Source: Lophius americanus (lineage: Eukaryota > Chordata > Actinopteri > Lophiiformes > Lophiidae). From it: a stretch of 64,000 nucleotides of DNA. This document shows, piece by piece, positions 12,101-24,900 of the stretch. Where the stretch lies: positions 2,044,501 through 2,108,500 of the forward strand of contig JBBDHG010000043.1 of assembly GCA_037951165.1 (NCBI GenBank). Direction: 5' to 3'. Under the pieces are notes generated by a model that was not told the DNA's origin, did not search any database, and saw only the letters and a program-made list of their open reading frames with translations. Numbering within the stretch: the first letter of the stretch is position 1; each line of letters opens with the position of its first letter. The translations under genes and the position numbers were made by a program.

Positions 12101-15100
12101 AGCCGTGAAGCACTGAACCCTCTTTTAAAAAGACAACCTGCAGTTCTTCAAGGTGCCAGTAGATGGAGTAAAATCACAACTTTATCTACATCACTCTAAT
12201 TCATTGATAAAACAAACAGCACCGAAAGCAACCTTGTCTAACTCAGAACCTCCTCCTCATTCATAATCAACTGCCTGGAGGGTTTTCATTAAAATTACCA
12301 CTTTCACTCAAGCACTTAGGAAGAAGTAGAAGAGGAAGAAGAAGAAGCACACACAGAATTTAAACTATGGCTCTCACAAATGTGACAGTTTTTCTAACAG
12401 AGGACAACAAAATATTTGAAAACGTGGCTCTCCCAGCTTTAGAGGTTCACCTTATGTAAATAGTGACAGAACCACAATGGATTCAGTCCGCAACTTAGAG
12501 TCACATGCCAAAGAGTGGAGATCCTCTGAAGACGCTTGTTCTGCCACAATGAATTACAAACATGCAAATCTCCATGTTTTCTGAAGGAGCAGCTTTTTGC
12601 TCTGAGCCATGGAAACCCCCCCTCCCTGACATCAATACCCATGGAAGACTTCAAATAATAAACTTGTACCTTAGCCAGCTGGGCTTTGAGTTCTTTCAGC
12701 TCAGCCTCCAGGGTTCGCTTTTCCCCCAAGGCAGTGGTGAGGGAAGCATCTTTAGAGTTGAGCAGGGCCTCCAGGTCCCTCAGCCTGGCCATAGCCGCCT
12801 CCAGGTCGGACTCCTTCTTCCCATTCCTGTAAAGGCAGAAAGGTGTGGACATTAATTTGAGCTCTCTTTGACATCCGTCTCATCCCCGTTGGCCAGTAAT
12901 GGCCTCTTAAAAAGGCAGCGCCTCTTTTTCTCTGTTGTTTTTTTTTTTATCCGGCGCCAGTTGATACCCCGATGGGCCGAAGGTGCTGTGGATGTCATCT
13001 CAGGCGGCTTTGAAAACTCACACCAAAGCGCCGACTACTTAATCTCTGTTAGTTAACGTAACATTTATTGGCTTTTAGTTTCGGTGTATTGTGTGAGGTA
13101 CACAGCCTCTGTGCTTGTAGGGCAAATCCCCGAAAAGTCCCCAATCCCCTGCATCGTAAGGGGATTAGGAAATAAATGTGAAGTTATTTACACAGTATTT
13201 TTAGTGAAAAAGAAAGAAAAGAAAACTATTGATCAAAAACCTGGTTAAGATGTAACAGAGACAATATAAATCTCCTCCAGTCGATTGGACCAAATTTTGA
13301 CTAAATTGTATCAATGGCTGATAAATGATGGCCAAAATACTTTTGGAGGTAGAGCTCCCCCTAATGTCAGAAATATACAACTGAACTTTCCATAAATCAA
13401 TCCAGTTCTTCCTCTTACTAATGTCTATAAGGAGTCAAAGTTTAAAATGACCCACGATATAGTTTTTGAGTTCGGTCTGGAAAACAACATTTTTGGTAAA
13501 AAAGCTCCTCCTAGTGAGTAAAATATGAACTATGAAAATAAAACACAATGTATCCTATATCGATTATCCTTCAGTGGAATCATACGTACCACATCTGGAC
13601 TAAAACCGATAGACGGTTGAGAAATTAGGTCCTGACCATTTTGGAGATAAACTGAAAGACCGATCTCGCCCAAAATCAATCCAGTTCTTCCTCGTATTAA
13701 AGCCTAAGTGGGTATAAAATTTGACATGAACCCACGATATACTTTGCAGACACAGAAGCAACACATCATTGAGCTTTTATGAACCCTCGGTGCTGAGTAA
13801 GAGTCCAGTCAACTGTTCGTGGAACTTGCATTTGTTACGCATGAGCTTGTGCACCTCATCTCCTCCATACAGGAAATAATCTAGAGTTGTGGTTGGAAGG
13901 AAAAGAAAGTTGGACGCAGCAATGGAAAAGAAATACATTTCTAGCAGATGAGGAGGAGAGCGGCGGGGCGAGAGAGGTTGCAAACAGCATAGGTGGTTCA
14001 GACACAGCCAAGGAGGAAATGGACTGCCTGTTATTCTATTTTGCCTCGCGGGCCAGTCTTCATTGTGGCTAATAATGGCCATCTGCTGGGGGAGATGGCT
14101 TCCAGGCGTCTCAGGAAGACCTCAGAGTCCTCCAGTCACCGACAGCCGGGAATTAGTACCAGCACAGAGAATGAGACACAGATACACTCTAACTCTGACA
14201 CCAGCACACTCACAATGAGATAAAGTTGTTCCACAGCTGATTAACAATTTACAACGGAGATCCGGTCCATTCACAAGCTATTACCCTCGGAGTGAGACTG
14301 TAATTTATTGGCTTATGACACAGCAATCAATATCTATTACTGCGTTCAATACACAGCAATACGGCTTTTGAAGAGGCTGAAAATGCAAATTGACTTGCTG
14401 AAAGGAGTCGGAACAAAGAGAGAAAACGAAACTAGTGGAAAAGCAAAACTGCACTGTAGCAAGGAAAAACAAAAAGAAGAAAAAAAAATCAGAAAAGGGC
14501 TGAAAGATGAATAAGCTGTAGAAACAATCTTTTACATACATGAAAATTCTACACTCAAATCAAAATATAAAGGTATAATGATGATTTCCAGGAGTAAAAT
14601 AGGGCTTCTAGAATTGGAAAGGGTAATTACAAAACAAAGACCTCCCTGATTATACATTGTTCGGACAGAAAAAGGCCCAGCCAGTGTTTGGGTGGGTCCA
14701 GATCACATCAGAATCATGGCTACCTGTGCACAAATCTACACAGCCAACATGTACCATAAAGTAGCTTAGTTTTATACAAGGCTTAGTTTTATTTTCACTA
14801 CGAGCATATGTAGACTACGGTAACTCAACAATCACCTTTTCCAGGGGAGTCACTGAATATAAACTAGACCTATGCCTTCGTCCCAGACAGTAAGGGCATA
14901 TCCCCAAAAAGTAGAGTAAGTAAAGAATAAGCTCCCCCTACTGTGTAAAAACTGAACTATTAGTTTGACTAAAACATGATGTATACAAGATGGATAGCTT
15001 TGAGTCGATTCATGAGCACCAATTAGGAATAAATCCAAATAGGTGCATAATTGGTGAGGTCCATTGGTGCTGAGAGGCCTAGTTTGATGGATTCAGCAAA

Positions 15101-15993
15101 CATGCGCCATAAACGCACGCTAATCTGAGCTACCACGGCTCAAAACATCTCGCAAGTAAACCACAAAACACAAGTCCTGTCATTTGTAACACAGTAAGGA
15201 CAAAACAGAAGAGGAACAACCCCGCAAAACACACTTCAAATTGACTCACCCTGAGGAACCAAAGTTTCAGGAAGCTAACGTTGGCAGAGCGGTTTAAGCT
15301 AGCTAAAGAACAGAGGCCGCCAAGAGGCCTGAAGTCCCTGAACGAAACCAACATATAGCATGATGGACTGAACGAGGCTTGCAAAGTTTTATTTTCGCTA
15401 CAAAAATGTTGTACAATTGTTCTTAAGAACGCACGGCGGGGAGGACGGAGCGTAAATTAATTTCAACAGTTCAGAATAAATACACAATGCCGACTCGCCT
15501 TTCTTCCACTGTAGTCTTTCATAATAAGAGCACTTAAAATACATTACTCAGTATGATTTTAAAACTTAAAAATATCAGAATCGGCCAAAACCAGTATTGG
15601 CCGGTCAGACTTTATGAAAACTTAGGATCGATGATTGTCCAAGAAAATTGTAATTAGTGCAACTTTTGTAATAACAGGAACAAGTGTCTTTGTGTAGAAG
15701 GGGAACTCATCAGGTGGATTCCTTTTTAGCAGAAAATATAACTTTAATTAACACTGTTGCTTTTTGGTCAGGTTTTTAGACAGTAATTATTTTATGATTT
15801 ATTGATGCTTTTATCTGCTTGCACTTTGGAGGACTTTGAGATTTGATCCAAATGTAAAGTGCATTATAAATTAAATGTATTATTATTATTATTATTATTA
15901 TTCCGACTGGATCAGAGAAAAATTTACATGTTTACTTTTCAACCCAGCTGTAAAAGTGCTCAACACACAGAAAAAAAGCCTGCATCTGAGAGG

Positions 15994-16028
<35 letters not shown>

Positions 16029-18935
16029 GCTCAGCATTAACACACCTTTGAGCTGCATGGCTGGAGCTCCTGGGAGAACATGTTAGCCATCAGAAAGCAT
16101 GGAGGTGAATATTGAACAGGTGGTTTAGTGACTGGATTAAAAGGAGGAGTGGTTACTTCTGTAAAAGTATCTGTGTGCGAGTTTAACCAGCTCTGGCTGG
16201 GCGGCGTAAACTCCTCCTCCAAGGCTGCTGTTGTAATAGTGGAACATTTTTAATTCACCACAAAGCTGCCCACACATTATGGACTTTAAAAATGAACCCA
16301 AACAACCAGAACAGGAATGAGAGACAAAGAGATGTTTGCTTTTTCACTAACTGGGCTGCTTAAAGTAAATGCCATAGCAATGTGTACATGCACACACACG
16401 TTCCTATTTTAATCTATATAGCACTTTAGCTACTCGTTAATACGCCATCCAATTAAATATTTTAATAGTGTGATTCAGCAGGTGAATGTTTGTGAGTCGC
16501 TGTGATGTTCATTAGTGGCTAATGGGACCAGTGGATCGGCTCTAGCAGTGGATTATTAGACAGTAGTGAGTCCATACACCGACATTTATACATGTTTTTA
16601 TACATTAATGTAAAGATAATGAGATTCAGTTACGGCAGAATTACATACAGTGAATTCAAATCTCTTATATCAGTGTTAGAAGCTCCTGTTTGATTCACAA
16701 ACAGGAAAAAAAAAGAAGGAAAAGAGCCAAACACTTAAAGGTAATGCTGTGTTTACCACCTATAACGTGTGACGTGTTTGTTTAGCGTATTAGCAGGTTA
16801 TTAGTAGAACACACAAGCTACAACTGAGCCTGATGGGAAATCACTCTCTGGGTATGTCCCCCCAAAAAAACAGAGTTTGACAAAACAAATTAAAAATTCA
16901 ATCTGAACTCCTGAAGGTAGCAGGAATGTTGGTAAGTTTCATGGCAATACTTTCCCTAGTCAAAACATTTCAATCCCAATTCAAGGGTTCACCCTCACGA
17001 TGACAGAACTGATGAGGTCATTCAACCACCCTGACTGTCTGTATAAAGATTTATCTGCCAGTCCACCACATGATGAGGTTTTTCACAGACTGAGTGAACA
17101 TAATGAGCTGCTGTCGGTGCGGAAAGAAAATCCCCAAGGGAACAGATTTTATGGCAGTCCGGCCAGCAATGACTTAATAACTTTAATCAACTTAATATTC
17201 ACGTCTGAGGAAACAAGAGGACCCACTCACCAACAGAATTGTAAATACACAGCATGGCGACACATCCAGTGAGATGAACCCAGTGGTAAGTGGAATTAGA
17301 GAGACATTCACAAACAGCAGGGAGGGGAAGTATTAATAATAATATCATTATTAATTTAACTTTATTTGAACAGCCTTATCTGCTCGGGCAGGGAATTCCA
17401 TAGCCTCCCTGGTCACCAGCTTCAACATGCTGACCACCAGCGTGTTACAGGAGGCGCATAGGCGGTTCAAAGCTCTGTGAAGTAACTGGGTGCCACCATG
17501 TTGGGCCATAAAGGTTAGGAAAAGAATCTGCTTGTGATTGGCAGCTAATAAGTGGGAGGCAAATATCGGGTGGTAGAACATTGTGGTTCTTATCGACTCT
17601 GTGCATCGATGTAAGGATACGACCAAAGACATACAAAGGGTTATAATTCGTTTACTTTTTTAATTATTAATCTCCACAAACTGTACAAATTGTCGCCATC
17701 TTGTTTACTACAACTTTTGTGCAACGCTCAAGGTTAAGTTCCAATTATTGAGCCCAAAGTTTGATAAAAGCATAGAATTTTTGGATTAGGCCAAGTAGCA
17801 ATGTTCCAGTACAGGTGCGATCTTAAAAAAGAGACTTCACCAGAATAAATATGGCCCTTAAAAGAATTGTTTGTCAATGTTAAGCTGTGTTTCACGTCCT
17901 GGCACCAAGTTTCACATTTTTCTGGTGGTTTTAATGTATTAATAATAATATAACTTTATTTAAAGGGCACTTTTCATACAAGGTATGCAGCTCAAAGTGC
18001 TTTAAGAACAAAAACGGCACATTAAAACACGAAAGAAATGAAGTGACACGATAAAAAAGATGTAATGGACAGTAGGAGGGTGACAATTAAGAGCGGAAGC
18101 AAATAAATTGGCTTTTAGCTGGCGTTCAGTTCATTAAAACCAAATGTATCCAGAGTCACGCTGCTTATCTGCTGCCCTTTGTAAAATTACACGATAGGAC
18201 ATAGAAATCTTCACAATTTTTATGAGAAGTTTGAGCCTGTGGCAAAATTTAAATCTCCTAATTGATCTAATTTTTGTTTCCAAAAGCGGCTCCAGCCGTC
18301 TGGAAACAAAAGTCCAGCAGAATATAATGGAAAATGTCTGACAAAAAAATGGTTCTGTCTCTGACTCCCTTTAATGAGACATTTATCAATTTGTAAAATC
18401 ACTGCATTTAATACAGACTAAGAGTAAATGTGGAGTAGATTTGTAAACACCCATATAAGGAATAGACAAAAGGAATAGATTTGGATGATTTAGCCGCCGT
18501 AGCTCCTTCATGACAAAATATTTGAAAGCTGCTGCAACAAAGAGTCATTTTCCTTTTAACAGACACAAAATTTTAGATATACGTGTATCACCGAAAATAA
18601 TCACATGTAAATAAATAAACACCAGAACAATGGCCACGCGGTCCAATACCAGAACCTCGGCTCAACATAGACAGAACGGCGCCATTGTTTAATTTTTCTG
18701 CAGGTTTCCTCAAGGGTGATGATCCTGAATGTCGACTTTAAACCAAGCGTGCAGCGCGCAGACAGTGGATGGATTTTGGAAACCCTGGTCAGTGTGTGTG
18801 TGTGTGTGTGTTTTTGTCTCCCTTTAGTCTGTGTGCGTGTCTGTGTGCGGGGGTGTATTTTTGCATGTTTGAGTCTCTTCTCCTGCACTGTGTGGGAGTG
18901 TTGGCTGTAAACCCTGTGTCTACTGGTTTAAGTGC

Positions 18936-18972
<37 letters not shown>

Positions 18973-21900
18973 GGCCTCAGCTCTAAATGGGTTTGCTGGC
19001 ACATACTTGTGTGTCCTCATAGACTATTTACATAATCCAGTGTACGAGCTCTTCATACGGACGTTTGTTTTACACCACCTGTTTATAGATCCCGGTATAA
19101 GACTTGTGTGATTAGAGAGCTTCAGTATAAATATCCCCCGACTTTCTGTTTACACTCCATCAGAAGCCTCGCAGTCTGCGCCCGGAACACGTGCGGCGTC
19201 ACTCGGCTGTAATTTCTAAGGAATCACATCATTAATATTTACAGTGCAACACCAAGACAGCATGAAACCAACAAATGCGGAGCTGAAAATGTTGCAGCGC
19301 CGACACAAATTACATATTACGTCTGGGAAATTAAGTAAAAAAACGTTTAAAAACAAACAGAAATGGATCTTTGTGCCAAGAGGACGGAGCAGCACACTTC
19401 ATATTCTGGACTGAAAGTGTGAATTCGGGAAAAAATTATTGATATTTTTTGAGTGTAGACCACTCGCCTTATTTCTTTCCTCCCACGCGAAAAATGTCTG
19501 CACTTTTGAAATAAAACAACATTACTGCGAAATAATAAACATCTAACATCTTTCCGCCGCTTCAATCTGCCCCATCAAAGCCTTTTCAAAGCTCTTTTCC
19601 CCTTCTCAATTGAGAAATCACACATTTTGAAGCAGAGACAAAATGGGAGCCATTGGCTGTGTATGACAGGGCAGAGGAGGGAAGGAGGGGCCGGTGGGGT
19701 GGGAGAGTGTGAAATGGAATTGTGAAAAAGAAAGAGACCAAAAAGAAAAAGGAAGAGGGGGAATAATAGGAGAGGAGAAATCTGAGGAGCAGGAGCGGGA
19801 ATGTGTTGGCTCGGCTCCCAGACTCAAGGATGACTCACAGCTATCCTTGTGCGCCGCAGTAACGAGAAACGAACCCCACCTCGTGGAGTGAAAGAGAGGA
19901 AAAAAACCCACTGCCCTCCCCCCCCCCCCCCCCCCTCCTGTTTTGCTATGCCATTGCCATGGCAACCGAGGCCTTTTCGTTAGGACTGCTAGTATGCCAC
20001 GGTGTGGACGCAATGGAATTTAAAAAAAAAAAAAAGACTTTCCTCAGCAGATTTCAGAAATATGAGATCTGGAGCGCTTTTAGAACACAACAACCCATAA
20101 TTTACACAAGATACAACGGCCAATTTGACTGGAGCCCCCGAACTGAAAAATAGAAGGGCTTTATGAGACGTTGGAAACTCCAACGAGACAATCAGCACAG
20201 ATGAAACTAAGGTGAAACCTCAACTGGAGACATGGATTAAGTCTCTTAAGGAGGATCTGTGGAAAACTTTTCGCAATTTTAATTCATTAATCTGGATTTA
20301 TAAAAGGCAACTAAAACACATTTTGCAGAACCTAAGAGAAAAAGGTTCATGGCACTTTGCCAGACCTACAATTCAAAACACTTGAGGTTATACAGTTTAA
20401 ACGTCTGACCTTTAACTGCCTCGTTTTTTCCACTTCGTAAAACAAAAATCCATGCTCTCACTTCTGAAGGTCAAACCAGTCCCCCACGTTTAGAGCAGCA
20501 AAATCTGGCCTCTGGCGGATCCAGTTTTTCCAAGATAAACTAAAACCCATTTACACCTTTGCATCTATAACATTATAGTTAGAGGTATGTTTAGACTTTT
20601 CTTTTTGTCAAGGCTTTGAACATCTTAGATTTGATTGAAATGATTACCATCACAGCGGCAGAACTTCCTGTTTGATTGGCGCCTATGCTCCGCCCCCATC
20701 ACTCCCTGTAGATGTGGTAATATAGAGATATTGGGGAGTGTTTAACGAGCGTATCGGACCCTGAAGCTGGGCCTACAGGTGGATTCTGGAGCGGAAAGTG
20801 CAGGCAGCAATAAAGGAAGAGCAGCAGCAGCAGCGACAGGCAGAGGGAGAAATGGGAAATTGTTGCTTCTTAATTTGGGAGGGTGTGGCGCGTCACGTGT
20901 TTGTGTGTATTTACAACAGTGCACACCGAGCTGTTTGTCTGCTCTAGACTAGCTTGCAGGCTTTGCTCCGTGAATGCTTAATTCGCTTGATTTGTATTCC
21001 AATTACTCTGGGTCATTCACAAACCTCACACCAAGGAAAAATAAATAAATACAAGAAATTCTGGAAAGACACGTCTCTGTTGATTTTCTTGAACATTTTC
21101 AACGTTGTGAGCAATTAATCCTATTTTACATTTTAAGTAGCAGAAATCTCAAATTGATATTTCACTCCCTGGACAAATAAAACCAATTTGATCTGCAAGG
21201 CTGGTTTGTGCTGGAGCGAAGTGTGTTGACCAATATTCCAGGGGAGGAAGGATCCATGAAGAACAAAGTAGCTGTGGGGGTCTCTGATATGTACATGCAC
21301 TGGTTCACCTGGGAACTGCCCACTACTGCTGCAGCTTTGTGCTGTTTTCCACAGAGCAGCTCCCCTGCAGCAATGGGGGGAGTTAGTGTTTGAAAGAATA
21401 GCACATGGGTACGTCTGCTGAAGCTGTGGAGGAGCAGAGGGGGGGGGGGGGGGGGCTCATATCTCAGCCAGTGTGCTTAACGCAGTGACTCTTTGTAAGG
21501 GGCTGCAATAGTAACAAACGATTCATCACCTCGTCCATTTCCTGTAGTACTATTTAAAGAATTCCTCTGACATGCAGGATCAGTGTTCAATGATCCATAT
21601 GGTATGTTCCTGTATAAACACACACACCCACCCACACACTCACACCCACACCCACACCCACACACACGTGTGGTGAGCATGTATGGGCACAAGTGGGTGG
21701 GGTTTCCCCGATGACTCACCGCTCAAACATTGTGGAAAAAAAGGGGTTCTCCCAATTTCCCTATAGAATTAACATGTTCCTTTCTCCAGTAGTCGGAGCG
21801 GACTACTGGAGAAAGGTATATTCTGACTTTGAGAATAAACTTTAAAAATCATCTTTCAGAAAAGACAAGGAGCGAGAAGAATAAAAAAAAAACAGGAACT

Positions 21901-24900
21901 ATTTTTAAAAAAAAGACAATTTTAGCCTTGTGTAAATTAACATGCAGTGGTCTAAGAATAATAAATCTGTAAATCTGCACAAATAAACCCACAGCCTCTA
22001 GTCCATCAACTAATCAATTGTAATGACTTACTTTAACCTACAGTAAAAAGATGCATTATGGGATGGCGCACAACCTCTAGGATGCACTGCTGCATCAGTT
22101 CCAAACAGAACGTGAGTGGTGTGAAGGTGTGTAGGAGGGAAGAGGGTCAACGATGCACTAAGGTCCAACTAATCTGGAGTTTCCTACCCGTGCTGTGACT
22201 CTATGGCAACAGAACATGCAGTAAAACAAATATTCCAGGCTGACACATGACTGCTTCCCGTGTCTCCCGGGGGAAGAGGAACACAAAATAAGGGATTGTG
22301 TGATTATGTGTGTGTGTGCGTGTGAGTGTGTGTGTTAACATCCAAAAAACCAACAACGCAGCCTTTGCCAGTGGTCACCTGCTCGGTCACCATGTGGCAG
22401 AAGGGAACAGAGTTCCCAGTGTCCTCAAGTTTTAAAGCAGAGCAAATGTCGAGCGTGTCTGATGGGTTTCACTTCTGACGACGCCACCAGAGGAGGAGGA
22501 GGGAACAGATTGGGAAGGCAACATTTTCTCATGGCAAACTCTCGCCTTTGTCAAGCTGTCCACAAAACAGACTGAACAGAAATGTGTGATTTCTTTGTCC
22601 CCTTCATGCTTATTTGATCATGTAGATGTTCAAACATAAACATAGTGTCAGTCAAAGATTTGTGTCCACACACACATGAAAATGACAAAACCAGATCTTG
22701 TTCCTCCTCCCTGCATGATTCGCTGATGAATCATCAGAGAGGGAGTCGGCCGCCGGGTTCCAGGTTATCTTTGTCTTGGTCTATAATCAACTATCCCTGG
22801 TACTAAATCAGATTATCTCCAATGATTAAGACGGCTGCCAGGATACTGTGTCTCCCTTTTATGTTTACATGACGCCATGGCAACTCAGAGTACACATGAA
22901 CGCAGACGTAAAGAGGAGAAATGGCGCTCGTGAAGTCAAATAGGAAAAGTGACAATGCCCACGGCGACATTCAAGCTAGTCTTGGGGGGAAAAAACAACC
23001 CGGAACAAACCTGAAAGACATGGATATGGAAGCGCTTTACTACCATGATAGAAAGAAAAAAAATGTATGAGTATAATTACATAACTTGAAAAAAAAAATT
23101 ATAATAAAATTAAACATAACCTGATAGATTTAACATTTTAACTTGATAATTGTTATATTTTAAAGTGATAATTTTGAAAATTATCCATCACGTTAAAACG
23201 TGAAGGTCGTCACGTTATAATGTGAAGGTCATCATACGCGTTGCAATAACTGCAAAGCGTCTCAACTTGCAGTAAAATTCTCAAGACTCCTCCCTGGTTG
23301 ATCTTGAAACCTCATTTATGTTGCATGTTTTAACACCTTATTGTGTTCTAGTCCCGTTTCATGAGGCAGAGCCCTCCTTTCAGCTGCATACAGCTACAAT
23401 AAGAACTCCCTGGGTGTAAAATGAAACGCTGCTATTGTTAGCTGTAAGCTAAACTAAACCCATGTGGAGTTTATGGGACTGTGATGACTTTCCGTCAGCA
23501 TTCTTCTTCTTATGCTGGCCTGTGAGGAAAGAGCATGTGCTGCCTGGTCTGTAACAAAGTGGAAGTTGTGGGATGAGCTTTTTTTTTTTGATTGGACGTT
23601 CTCACGCAAAGGCAGAGCGAACTGGCACTGAATCCTGACCGGAGACACCAAACGCTCTCTGGTGAGAGTGGGAGAGAACAAGCAGTACACATCCAGAGCT
23701 AAACGTGGGATTTGGCACCACATGGCATAAGGTGGGTTCTAAAATGCTGAAAATGTCGTTAAGTTGACATTCCTCTGCGTTCCTGCAATTGTCTTAACAT
23801 GGGTCTAATGTTCGCTGTGGCTAACCCCACCCATCTGGCCCAAATGCCTGCTGAGGCACAAGAGTGTGTGAATGGAAAAATACCATTTCAGCTGTGCACA
23901 AAAAAACATCTTTACACAGCAGCAAAGAAGAATACTGAAGGACTCAAATGATTATAGGTTTTCACCGTTTGATTTTCTCAGCCAGAGAGAATACTATGAA
24001 AAAGGATATCCACGCTTCCTTTTTATTGGATTTTTATCTTCTAACTTATTATCTTAGACATCTGTAAATTGACCATAAAATGATAAATAATATGTTTTCA
24101 AATAAAGAAAGTAACAGACAGTCAGACTTATACAACTATTTCATGGTGAATAATTGTATATCATAGAAAATTGTCTATTTTAATGAACCTTTTTAGTAAA
24201 ATATGTTTTAAAAAAACTATTTGACCCTTTTTTTAAACTTTTTTTGTATGTCTATGTTACATGACTCAAAAAACAACAACATACTTTTGGTATAAGCTAA
24301 GGTTTAAGCCTCATCCTCGGTAGCCCCTTTAACCTATGGTGTTCCCCAGGGCTCCATCCTTGGCCCCTTACTCTTTAAAAATATACATGCTGCCACTGGG
24401 TCATGTTATATATATATTTCTCAATAAGAAATAGTGACTGTGAATGAGCTTAAACAAACACTTGAGCAGGACATAAAAGGGTTTTAATCAGCCTGTCCAA
24501 TCATTATATAAGTGGAGCAAAAGAAGACAGTCACGGAACTGAAACAGAACAAAAAAAACCACATTAAGATGTAGAAACCTGGCTTCTCATCACATTCCCT
24601 CATTATAGTTCCTCTGTCCTAATAAACAAGAGCAAAAGTTAATGTGGAACATGTGAGACTCAAACACCAGTTGAAAGAGCTCCCTTTCAAAGTCTGCGCC
24701 ATGTTTGTATTACTGTAGAACTGCTTCAAAGATCCAATTCAGCTTGTATTTATTTCAGAGTGATTGCAGATCTGGAAAGGGTACAGTTGTTACATAACTG
24801 TAAAAACGGGGTGGGAACATTGGGAACTAACTTTATCCGCTCCTAATGGGACGGTCATAAGAAAGAAAGAAAGAAAGAGAGAGAAAGAGAGAACGAGAAA

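Noticed and set aside
21779..21816. pre-miRNA
   Set aside because: Stem of 16 bp and 38 nt in total, shorter than a Drosha/Dicer substrate.
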